Shown in pieces: positions 17,501-24,364 of a DNA stretch of 32,242 nt (position 1 is its first letter; every line of letters starts with the position of its first letter). The notes below the pieces were generated by a model. That model was not told where the DNA came from. It made no database searches and saw nothing but the letters and a program-made list of their open reading frames with translations. Origin of the DNA: a virus. The DNA is taken from positions 1 through 32,242 of IMG/VR virus record IMGVR_UViG_3300022841_000042. The stretch is one strand, 5' to 3'. The translations under genes were made by a program, and so were the position numbers.

Positions 17501-20500
17501 GTTCAACAAGGCATACAAGCCTTCTACTGTGTTGGCTGCACCCAGGAACACGTGGCTCAGCATAGGTCCGTTAGTTACACCGTCTACTTCGCCCATGATT
17601 TTCACAGTGAAGTTTGTCTCGTTTGCTTGGCTGGCGTTTTCCATTTGAGCCAATGCCATTAGCGCCGCCAAAGAAGCTGTATTTTTACCGCCTGCTTTTA
17701 CGCCTGCCAGCAACACTGTTTGCTCTTCTGCACTTAAAACTTCTTCTGAATTTTTAAGGTGCTCTTGCAAGATAGCCACTGCTGCTTGAATAGTAGGGTC
17801 AGCAATCTTTTTCTTGAATATTTCAATGTTGACAACGTTGTCTTTTTTGTCTGTTTTGATGCCCAAGTTCTCAGCAACTCGCAAGTTAAAGTTTTCCATC
17901 TCTGCTGAGTTAGCAAAGTTGACTATGGTTTCCCATGACTTTTGAAACAGCATCTCTCTATGAAATTTGCTTGATTGTGGGTTGATAACGTTGCCATCAA
18001 TTGCCACTCGCTGCTGCTTGTAAGACACGTGCCTAAAAAACATAGGTGCTTTGCCGTCTTTCATTACACCAACAAAATCCATAAACCTAGAGATCTCTCT
18101 GCGCAGGCCATCGTTCTTAGATTGCAGTGGCAGCCGTGTAGAGACATGCGCTGTAGAAGCGTCTACTGACTCAGCACCTGCAATTTGCAGCTGAATGTCC
18201 TCGTCTAACCCACTAAACAAACCTAACATCTCTTGGTTAACGTAGTTGCCCACAGAGTCTTCGTGAGCAATGGCTTTCACAAGCGCTTCAGGCAAACCTT
18301 GCTTTGTATTTTTAGTTGTCTTTTGGTTAGACACAACTGGCGTCATGCTTGGCTCTCGCAAGCTAGACTCCACTGAAAACAGCTTGTTCAGCAAGCCTTG
18401 TGTTTTGCGTGACCCTTCAAATATTTCGGTTGCGTCTTTTGACAACTTAAAGTTTTCGTCTCGTGCAAGACTCAAGAAGTTAAATTTTGCATTTGTTTCT
18501 GTCAAAGAATTGCCCGTTAAAGCAGCCATTTCTTGACCAGAAATAATATTTCGTTTTAGTAAACCAGTGTCTACCATCATCTTCATAATGTGCGCACCAA
18601 GACCGCTTTCTAAGCGAGCCATCTCATTGCTGCCAGCCAATTGATTAACACTCAAGCCAAGAGCTTGAACAGCTCTTTGACCAAGCTGATTGATCACCGT
18701 GTTTTGGCGATTGCCTACAAGCCCCAGTGCTTTTTGTTCTTGAGGCGAGACTGGGTGTGATTCATCCCGATCCAGAAGGCGGTTGATGTCTTCTTTGCTG
18801 TTGACTGCTGATTGGCCAGCGTTCTCTGCAATCCAGCTGAATGCTGCATAGCTCATCGCCGTCTTCAGGTTGGAATCAAGAGTCTCTTTGCCATCAAGAT
18901 CGGTCTGGATTAAAAACTGAAACATGTCACGAAAGAAAAAATCTGACGTTTCAGCAAGGCGCTTGAACTTGTTAGCTTCAAAGACTTTGCTCCAAGTCTT
19001 GTCAGCTTTGCTGAACAAACTTACAACATCTTTTTGCTCTTTGCTCAGCTCAGTCAAATTAACGTAAGTCAACAAAAGACCTGCATCCTTGCGCAACGCA
19101 TCAATAAAGTCTTTGACCATGACCAGTGGTCGCAGTGTGGCGTCACCCTCTCGACCAGGCGATTGCTTGAAGAGATCAGCAATCAAGTTCAGTCTTTTCT
19201 TGTAAGGAGTCCCCTCCGGGGAAGTCTGTTGAAATGCTGATAAAACTCCAGACAACTCAGGAATTTCCTGTTTATCTGTGCTATTCTCCGCATTAGACTC
19301 TTTATTAACTGTAATCCCTTCAGTTGTTTCAGTCTTCTTAGTCTCTACAGTGTTCACAGAAGAGGCGGATGCCTCCTCATTAACTGTAGTTGTCTCAGTT
19401 AAAGTTTCTTTCAGTAGCGCGGCGGCTTTGGCGGCTTTTTGCCCGTTTTCATTTGATTCATTTGCGTCTCCTATTTGAGTGTTAATGGGTGTTGCTCTTG
19501 TGACTCTGGCTGCTCCATCGGCTGTTCCTGCTGGTGTCTCTCTTGCCACTCCAGCTGCTTGAGCATCTTTTGTTTCAACGGCTGCGAGCTGAACTTCTTT
19601 TCCAGCTCCTTGTTTTGGCGACTCTTGGACATTACTCACTCCAGTTGATTTGGTTGAGGTAGCTGTAAATTTGAGGTTGTAAGCGGCTTCCAGCTCACCC
19701 AAAGACTTGCTTAAAGCGTCTGCTTCTTGACGAATGTCGTTAACCAAATCTCTTGAGACAATCGCCAAGCCACCGTTGGTGCGCAATTGCGCTGTTGTCA
19801 TCTTGCCGTCACCGATCTGCCAACTACCGTTCTTATTGATGATCTGTGTGCCTAAGCCGTTTTCCAACGCAGCTTCAGCAACTTCAGCTTTGCTTGTGTG
19901 ATCTGCTTCAAACTTAGCCAGCCCCGTCAACTGCTTCTGCGCTTGACCTGCATTGCTGTCAGCAATAGCCCTGCTCATGCGAGATTTGTATTCTTTGATT
20001 CCTACGCTGCCTTCACTGCCCAGGTAGATTTGGCGAGATACCTCTCCCGCGTCTAGCAACAAGTTCTGAGCCACACGTGCTTCTGAGAACTTGCGCAGGT
20101 AATCTCGCTGGCTTTCTGACAAACCATTGCTTTTGTTTGCCACTAGCTCTCTGATCTTGGCTTGGTCCAACAGCTCAGGTGAAGCCATGGCCAGGTTAAA
20201 GATCTGATTGGCTGCGTCTTTAGACGCTGTAACAGCCACTGAATCAGCAGCATCTACAGTTTGATTGGCAGTAGCCAGCTTCTCAGCAATGTCGCTAGAC
20301 GAGCTAACCGCAGCACTCAGCTGGCTTTTAGCTACATTGGCTTGGTCGATCTGCGCACTCAAATCAGCAAGCTCTTTCTCGATCTTCCTGGTTTGCTTTG
20401 CGTCTTGCGTATTTTGTTTTAGCTCTACAAGCTGAGTCTTTAAATTGCTCAGGTAACTTTTTGTTTTCTCAATCCGCGAAGTGTTAGCAGGGTCTATCTT

Positions 20501-22126
20501 GTCCAAATCAGCTTGCGTCTTGGCAATGGTTTCTTTAACACCTTTAGCCGTGTCTGCTGCAAAGTCCGCCATCAGTGCTTCGCGCTTGGTTTCCAAGACA
20601 GCCACAATTTCATCTGCTTTGGCAATGTTTGCTTGCTTGCTCTCAGGCGTTGCAGTGTCTATTTTGGCGTTGCCTGCCAAAGCAGCAATAGCTTCAGTTG
20701 GGTTGTAACTAGGTGAAGTTGGGTCAGACAACTTAGACACATCGCCAGATGCAATAGCATCTGCTTTAATTTTGTTAGCGTCTTGATATATCTGCGCTTT
20801 TTGTTTAACGCCTTGAGCCAGGCCCATAGGAGCGCCCATAGCCGCACCTGTAACTGCGCCGATAGCAGCGGCATTACCTACGCCTTTATCCCACTGTTGA
20901 TCCAAAGCTACGTTACTAGCAATAGTTTCGCCTGTAGATTGCAGCGCTTCTTCTCCGCCTTCAAAAACAGCCGATCCACCTGTGCGTGTAATAACACCTC
21001 GGTTAGATATACCCAATGTACCTTTGGTAATAGCTTCATCAATGTCACCTAAACCAAGACGAGCAGCTGCTCCACCACTGAGTCTTGCTACGCCTGCACC
21101 CATCACACCTGTGCTAGCTGCCAGCAAAGATTGTTTTAGTGTTAACCGATTGTCTGCTGTTTGATTACGAATGTTTTCAGCACCAGAGCCAGCCATGACC
21201 AAGCCTTCTCCTGCCGCTGTAGCCATTCGGACACCAGCACCTAAAGCTACGATGCCACGGGCTGCTACGCCGCCTGCCAGCATAGGAAACAAAGACTCCA
21301 GCAACATGTGCGGCACAGTGCTTGGGTTGTTAGCAATTTCACTTAGCGTGTTCCAAAAACCTTCTGCACCGTTGACGCTCTGACTAGCAGCCTGCATTTC
21401 AGCCGACTTCAGCGAGTTGATAAACTCTTTGGCCTCTGCTGGTTTGAATCCAGCATCGGCCAAGTACTTGCCTGCTGCACCACCAGACACAAGACTCGCA
21501 ATACCTACAACTGCTTCAGGCACTGCAATAGCAGAGTTAACCAAGCTAAGTCCTGCATCCACACCCATTTGTGCCAAGCCAGTTGGTTTAATACCGTTTT
21601 CATCAGGCGCAACTGTTTTGGCAAGCTTTTCTCTGCGTTGTTCAATTGTTTGAGAAAATGCTGAAGCTCTGTCTGCTTCATTTAAGTAACTGGCGTTGGT
21701 CTTGTTTTGGATACCCAACATCCCTGGTGCTACTTGATTGAGTAAAGCTGTGTCTTCTTCATTAGCTCTACCGGCAATTACTCGCTGATGTGCATTCCTA
21801 GCTTCCAGGCTAATATTGTTTTTAAGAAATTTTGCGTATTGTTCAGTTACACCTGAGCCAACAGCGCCAATACCATCTGTAAGATCATTAACTGTGGCAA
21901 CACCACGATTAATAATCGCACCGCCAGTATCGTTGGGGTTTAATCCAATTCTTCCGACAATAGACTCAGCAACCGCTTTATCACGGGCTTGCTGAAATAG
22001 TCTGCGCTGCTCAAGCTCAGCGATTTTATCTGTACTAGCTTGCTGCAAGTCAGCAAACTTATCTTGAGCTGCAAGAGTATGTGCAGCTGGACCTGTAGTT
22101 ATGAAATCGTCATAATTTGTTGACAT
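11555..22126 (-). CDS. Giant virion RNA polymerase (N4 gp50-like vRNAP), 3,523 residues
   Basis: This is the packaged, injected single-subunit RNA polymerase expected to transcribe early genes from hairpin promoters. Length equals the N4 protein (about 3,500). Residues 1-~850 are Ala/Gly-rich with hydrophobic stretches. A Thr/Glu/Ser-rich linker (~870-955) leads into the polymerase domain (~957-2000). T7-family motifs: R1373 in YKQQRVAIDGNVINPQ (TxxGR-type), D1515 in motif A (GEVDGVTNGPM), R1627/K1631/F1639 in motif B (RDIIKTPLTAMVFG), D1879 in motif C (SIHSADS). Spacing between motifs follows N4 mini-vRNAP. Motif B has Phe instead of Tyr at the nucleotide-discrimination position. A zinc-peptidase motif H2204-E-L-L-H2208 with E2258 (DELVSWG) follows. 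The remainder is long and helical. ATG 22126 follows AAGGTG. The last gene of the late operon. Confidence 0.9.
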   Translation of the reverse strand: MSTNYDDFITTGPAAHTLAAQDKFADLQQASTDKIAELEQRRLFQQARDKAVAESIVGRIGLNPNDTGGAIINRGVATVNDLTDGIGAVGSGVTEQYAKFLKNNISLEARNAHQRVIAGRANEEDTALLNQVAPGMLGIQNKTNASYLNEADRASAFSQTIEQRREKLAKTVAPDENGIKPTGLAQMGVDAGLSLVNSAIAVPEAVVGIASLVSGGAAGKYLADAGFKPAEAKEFINSLKSAEMQAASQSVNGAEGFWNTLSEIANNPSTVPHMLLESLFPMLAGGVAARGIVALGAGVRMATAAGEGLVMAGSGAENIRNQTADNRLTLKQSLLAASTGVMGAGVARLSGGAAARLGLGDIDEAITKGTLGISNRGVITRTGGSAVFEGGEEALQSTGETIASNVALDQQWDKGVGNAAAIGAVTGAAMGAPMGLAQGVKQKAQIYQDANKIKADAIASGDVSKLSDPTSPSYNPTEAIAALAGNAKIDTATPESKQANIAKADEIVAVLETKREALMADFAADTAKGVKETIAKTQADLDKIDPANTSRIEKTKSYLSNLKTQLVELKQNTQDAKQTRKIEKELADLSAQIDQANVAKSQLSAAVSSSSDIAEKLATANQTVDAADSVAVTASKDAANQIFNLAMASPELLDQAKIRELVANKSNGLSESQRDYLRKFSEARVAQNLLLDAGEVSRQIYLGSEGSVGIKEYKSRMSRAIADSNAGQAQKQLTGLAKFEADHTSKAEVAEAALENGLGTQIINKNGSWQIGDGKMTTAQLRTNGGLAIVSRDLVNDIRQEADALSKSLGELEAAYNLKFTATSTKSTGVSNVQESPKQGAGKEVQLAAVETKDAQAAGVARETPAGTADGAARVTRATPINTQIGDANESNENGQKAAKAAALLKETLTETTTVNEEASASSVNTVETKKTETTEGITVNKESNAENSTDKQEIPELSGVLSAFQQTSPEGTPYKKRLNLIADLFKQSPGREGDATLRPLVMVKDFIDALRKDAGLLLTYVNLTELSKEQKDVVSLFSKADKTWSKVFEANKFKRLAETSDFFFRDMFQFLIQTDLDGKETLDSNLKTAMSYAAFSWIAENAGQSAVNSKEDINRLLDRDESHPVSPQEQKALGLVGNRQNTVINQLGQRAVQALGLSVNQLAGSNEMARLESGLGAHIMKMMVDTGLLKRNIISGQEMAALTGNSLTETNAKFNFLSLARDENFKLSKDATEIFEGSRKTQGLLNKLFSVESSLREPSMTPVVSNQKTTKNTKQGLPEALVKAIAHEDSVGNYVNQEMLGLFSGLDEDIQLQIAGAESVDASTAHVSTRLPLQSKNDGLRREISRFMDFVGVMKDGKAPMFFRHVSYKQQRVAIDGNVINPQSSKFHREMLFQKSWETIVNFANSAEMENFNLRVAENLGIKTDKKDNVVNIEIFKKKIADPTIQAAVAILQEHLKNSEEVLSAEEQTVLLAGVKAGGKNTASLAALMALAQMENASQANETNFTVKIMGEVDGVTNGPMLSHVFLGAANTVEGLYALLNRGGFFEIGNKHTNYNQWRGDVGNFDLYETTTQHMNTEIQNLMVSGIVAKNYSMTPGQVSVVMQAVYAFTGELVNKETGEVEKAGRDIIKTPLTAMVFGSSVFAAVESMANNFVDSIYAGIEDLATKKNPTKQDRVDLIGNINLLLSQGKAEWIDHNLTVKELMELEFDVDQIKAVKRAFSNTLGFAVKNTMETDFENFIQKRAQFNTAARLAFELYNATYEALRTEYVEELARDGKIAMTEKGAPKAVHDLNPEQEAVLAKRMGAMTPLLHTPMSKPTGQLNAGLRISKSGKKLSTKYTHKSDIKFADGTTMEVNGFETVEENPGVAMLVSSIHSADSAAMMLSLGKRETLNIFDATGVGLAGFTEAAQSLNKSLFNVMLNFSPANEMLAALSRTVMGLAALMDKGEVSPAAITNIAKAINTLAVKEKMDPKTLLADMVKGMKAMAFEADSIKLQVLAIMGAVDQYALQGGEYPVSDDDRAMATKMLGELDNAVNPALLKAVQQITTLLQKELGAETQAEPADIMQDTKPVPVKTKVLTGDTPFGPLGTPQVAPDQDLVNFFEVNKEVNFKRVVQGLLRKYKNEPGLPNAGFNSKLLKALVKFIDPEMMVKYITPDTAATLPIAGVQKNARGWTGFAGGKTEIYVMSPAFQSSGLTPELLVHELLHSAISRLLASKEKALQPYIKELNELLIVARKYADSSNLSDKFATALSNLDELVSWGMTNQEFQQEVLAKAQMQSTTLGKLTDLLQAFIGNMAGLLGFKDTASAKGLGVLIANVSGILSTAAALQEQSSQETGAKNLAMNVSAAQATLNTYSTIDLYEALDTGTISPAFDAQLRGLLGSMVSKLYGPFGSFKESLMKDQALTPMDVWFKALNTGVAPFASSILGSGFKMTEQSAFVIEQVEATVRAALDAKEAHSKVAYKELDALYTEIQKKLKVEDFHTGDWTTATPSEQANAQNLYDFIFKVEQSNGSRSDYLSRFAAMGLAHEGFNQMLKTATETGRQRSSAVSFADRLQIVFENILAFFNGKVTNTYKGQNADAKITALVGQLIDIEAKERHKLNSPVRNKFTDSFEDGVKAASDVARNKVSSWANSSFIRENSNLGVRTAGALVRTVADDNVDFFIDNLRTMRNSAFKGKLGVVASALGELKGSATFLQALLRGTKSLEKMRKTLISDASKGALWAFADNGKRLSTEAKSSVSAVFMRTGAHALLKDFSLPEIEQLLSNRAEMSKSIASFEAKLNSFNNAKFYFIEQANALAIQVATGLVAGEFTMMNSHNIAKLYGTAYQGKLTEARTEEAQKIIEVLTVLYSIEYMGVAQRNEAAKLLATENQRTDGNGVEFVLKLHKHLEEEALARLFKGRPELMMHGYTSEIYDPNVDIKSANEIDGKNLINHGYTKGARVSLDKGDPNRQVKHLYIRKGGGMQSKVSGIVSITGMTNKGSENHNGYLDTNTYIGAQNASANADMMASRTQAIADMFKPGPRRDLSKVKANHMAPVLNEQGNVVKWRYLMSEATKDSVLSRDNRFERVLGMMAGSVFDKETSQEQNKTAMKAIKEQFDLDWVKNPTAYVLVGQESTDKDMKEIWNMLPEKTKKDAEAIFGSKGMVVRNDTLDIMFGYRKASLADMFEKDPKLQRSLEKMFVYGMNTVLRQSGRIRGMSAQEAEDYAKRAASIVNKGEKVWQALVAETKDIIVVKTGIVMLGNIYSNMTLLAMNGVPLRSILYHHLVALRSASAYQRDMDELGQLKLQRNSGYTQGNDKEIASRIARLENSIDRNPIKELVDSGLMPTIVEDVSLEEDLYSYPSQFAQSVSKYTDKLNPKVKSLAKTLYMSKDTKMYQGLSRVTQLSDFVARYTLYQHNTTKRNPMTKEKAIQDASDSFVNYDIPMHKALQYLDDMGILPFTKYFLRIQKVLLTLMREKPGRVLAVLAMEQYIDLGSTVLDGSVWGRLGNNPFGAGAFKYFTVLDDLATVNATMSLIKP

Positions 22127-22152
22127 GCAGCACCTTAAAGTGTATTCCCCAA

Positions 22153-22192
22153 TAATAAAGAGAAAGCAGTATTATCTGCTTCCCTTTATTAT
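22153..22192 (-). terminator. Long imperfect hairpin before polymerase gene
   Basis: Two 17-base arms (22153-22169 and 22176-22192) pair with two mismatches and one GU around a 6-base AT loop, in the 85-base gap between the 528-residue gene and the polymerase gene. On the minus strand the distal arm is T-rich (CTTTCTCTTTATTAT) but no clean T run follows. It may be a weak terminator/attenuator or RNase processing site limiting polymerase output relative to capsid proteins. Confidence 0.55.
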
Positions 22193-22211
22193 CCGCAATT
22201 ATTTAAATTGC

Positions 22212-23798
22212 TTATTTACCTGCTGACGCAGGGGAAGCCATTAAATTACGAACTGCTGTTGTTCGAGCAACTTGCCTACTGGTTTCAGCTTGTTGCAACA
22301 ACTTTGTAACTCTGGAAGTGTTCATGTTTTTCTTTAAAAAAGTTTCAATATCGTCAGCTCGACTTTTATTAAAAACGTTGTTAGTTCCTATCTCTGAACG
22401 TATAGCGGCCAGCATGTCTTGTCTAGACGGAGTTAAAAAGTTTCCTTTTGACACTTCAATACCAGTGGTAGCGGCTTTGTACAAAAAGTTTTGAATATCT
22501 TGCAAATCTTCTTCCATGTCGGTGCCTTTAAACATAGCATCAACATCTTTTGCCAGACTGTCATAACTTTGCATAGCGTCTGGATTTCCTGGTGCATACC
22601 AGTTAGTTTTAGCTTGCTCGGCTTGATTAACTTGTTCTTTAGCTTGTTGCAATCGAATTTCGTAAGCATCATTACCAATTGCGTTATTACTGCCAGAAGT
22701 ATCAAACAAACTCAAAATTTTAGCTCTATTGCGTACAATATCTGCAGCATTAAAACGTGGGTCTTCACTAATTCTCTTAATAAATGCGTTGCCTTGCTGA
22801 GTGTTTCCTGTAATTAGTTGATCAAGTGAAGGCAAGCCTCTTTCTTTGGCTTTTGCATTTAAAGCAGCGCGATCAACTTTAGAAATATTTGCTATGTCTG
22901 GACCACCTGCAGCATTAACAGGTAAATTCATTTCAGCGGCAAGTTGCCCTACGCTAGAAGAGGAATCTGCTAGGCTGTTGTTTACAGCTGAAGCCGCCTC
23001 AGTGCCGAGCTGCATAAACAAAAGATCTGTAGCATTCTCTGTATTACTGCGTGCTGTATTGTTAAGCGCAACACCCGCATTTATTTGAGTTTGTTCTGCT
23101 TGCTTACGCGCTTCAGCAGCCAGGTCTGCTTTAGCTAGGGCATTTGCCAGATCTACAGGGTTATTAACTTTGGCTAAAGCAATATTCTGAGCAGCATCAG
23201 CAATCTTTCCTGGCTGTTCTGCATTAGCAACTTCATTTTTGCGATTATCAGCTGCAGTTTGATTCGCATCTTGTCTTCGTTTGAGGTCGCTATCATAAGC
23301 ATTTTCCATACTTATTGACCACACACGCACTTGTGGGTTACTTGCAACAAGTTCTGCTGCGCCTGCTGTATCGCCAGAAGCCACCAGCATAGCGTGCTGT
23401 TGTTTAATAGGCTCATCGCGGTTGTCTGCTTGTGCGTTGTTAAACGTGTTGCCTTCAGTGGTTTGCTTCTGCAAAGAGGTCACACGCGCATCTGCTGCAC
23501 CCCGCACAGCGGCTTGATTACGTGGGTCAAGTGCTGCCAAGCGTTGGTCCAACACACCTGACATTTGTGCAGCACGCAGGTCTTCAGGCGTTTTATAGCC
23601 ACTGACCATGTTCAAGTAGTCTTCTTGACTAGCTTGACGGCCTCGATCTGCTACCCCTTGATTTGCGTTTTCTCTGTTAGCAATAGCTGCAGAAAAACTA
23701 TCAAGGCCAGCGTTTAAACTTTTCTGTGAGCCTTCTAACAATCTAACAGCATCACTGTTAGATGGCGCATTAACATTTGACCAAGTAATTGCAGCCAT
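22212..23798 (-). CDS. Helical internal virion protein
   Basis: The 528 residues are Ala/Asn/Gln-rich and almost wholly helical, with few aromatic residues and no enzyme motif seen. Long runs with coiled-coil character lie around residues 160-240 and 370-400. Such proteins beside the N4 polymerase gene are virion components, probably ejected with it; that role is inference from position. ATG 23798 overlaps the previous stop by one base (TAATG) with GGAG upstream, so the two genes are translationally coupled. Confidence 0.7.
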   Translation of the reverse strand: MAAITWSNVNAPSNSDAVRLLEGSQKSLNAGLDSFSAAIANRENANQGVADRGRQASQEDYLNMVSGYKTPEDLRAAQMSGVLDQRLAALDPRNQAAVRGAADARVTSLQKQTTEGNTFNNAQADNRDEPIKQQHAMLVASGDTAGAAELVASNPQVRVWSISMENAYDSDLKRRQDANQTAADNRKNEVANAEQPGKIADAAQNIALAKVNNPVDLANALAKADLAAEARKQAEQTQINAGVALNNTARSNTENATDLLFMQLGTEAASAVNNSLADSSSSVGQLAAEMNLPVNAAGGPDIANISKVDRAALNAKAKERGLPSLDQLITGNTQQGNAFIKRISEDPRFNAADIVRNRAKILSLFDTSGSNNAIGNDAYEIRLQQAKEQVNQAEQAKTNWYAPGNPDAMQSYDSLAKDVDAMFKGTDMEEDLQDIQNFLYKAATTGIEVSKGNFLTPSRQDMLAAIRSEIGTNNVFNKSRADDIETFLKKNMNTSRVTKLLQQAETSRQVARTTAVRNLMASPASAGK

Positions 23799-24364
23799 TA
23801 AGCAACTCCATTCTTGTTCATGTAGTCGCCTACAGATTGGTATGCGCCTGAGTTTGAAGCTACCCTAGCAGCTTGGCGATCCTCCAATCGACTGTTAGTC
23901 AAAGTCCTTTGTGCACCAAAGTTTTGTGCTGTTTGCCTTTTGTTTTCAGCAAACATTTCTTTAGCCAAGCCGTATTGCTTCAAGCCAAGATAAGCGTTCA
24001 TTCCACCAGTAGCAGCATTTAAAGCCAAGCCGCCCCAGCCAGGTGCATCTTTAGTTCCTATCATGTTGTCCAACCACGAGCTTTGCGGATTCAAAGACAA
24101 TGCGTTTGTAGTAGGTAAAGCCGTTGCTTTGAAGCCCATACTGCCAGAAGACCCAAACTGGTTGTACATTTGTGGGGATTGTTGCGAATTGCCCCATTGA
24201 TTCATTTGATTTAGTTGATTCATTTGATTCAGCTGACTTGAATCGTATAGTGGAGCTTGCTGCATAAAAGAAGACGGAGTATATTGATTTGCTCCTGAAT
24301 TAGCAGGTAAGCGCAGACCGCCCATGTCTTGCTGTTGCGACAGATTGTAGTTACTCATTGCCAT
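23798..24364 (-). CDS. Q/N-rich virion-associated protein
   Basis: The 188-residue product has a low-complexity N-terminal half dominated by Gln, Asn, Ser and Met, including a tandem NQMNQLNQMNQ stretch (about residues 45-55), then a Gly-rich hydrophobic segment (GWGGLALNAATGGMNAYLGL) and a basic helical tail. Small proteins with a Gly/Ala patch and helix in this position in podoviruses are typically internal head or tail-channel proteins. The start overlaps the preceding gene: ATG 24364 or ATG 24358 (MSNYN) are both possible. Function not established. Confidence 0.65.
   Translation of the reverse strand: MAMSNYNLSQQQDMGGLRLPANSGANQYTPSSFMQQAPLYDSSQLNQMNQLNQMNQWGNSQQSPQMYNQFGSSGSMGFKATALPTTNALSLNPQSSWLDNMIGTKDAPGWGGLALNAATGGMNAYLGLKQYGLAKEMFAENKRQTAQNFGAQRTLTNSRLEDRQAARVASNSGAYQSVGDYMNKNGVA

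Noticed and set aside
19210-19222. TCCCC-TCC-GGGGA hairpin, also with an N4-promoter-like loop
   Set aside because: It lies inside the polymerase gene, is antisense, is explained by codons for SPEGTP, and has no GG start downstream.
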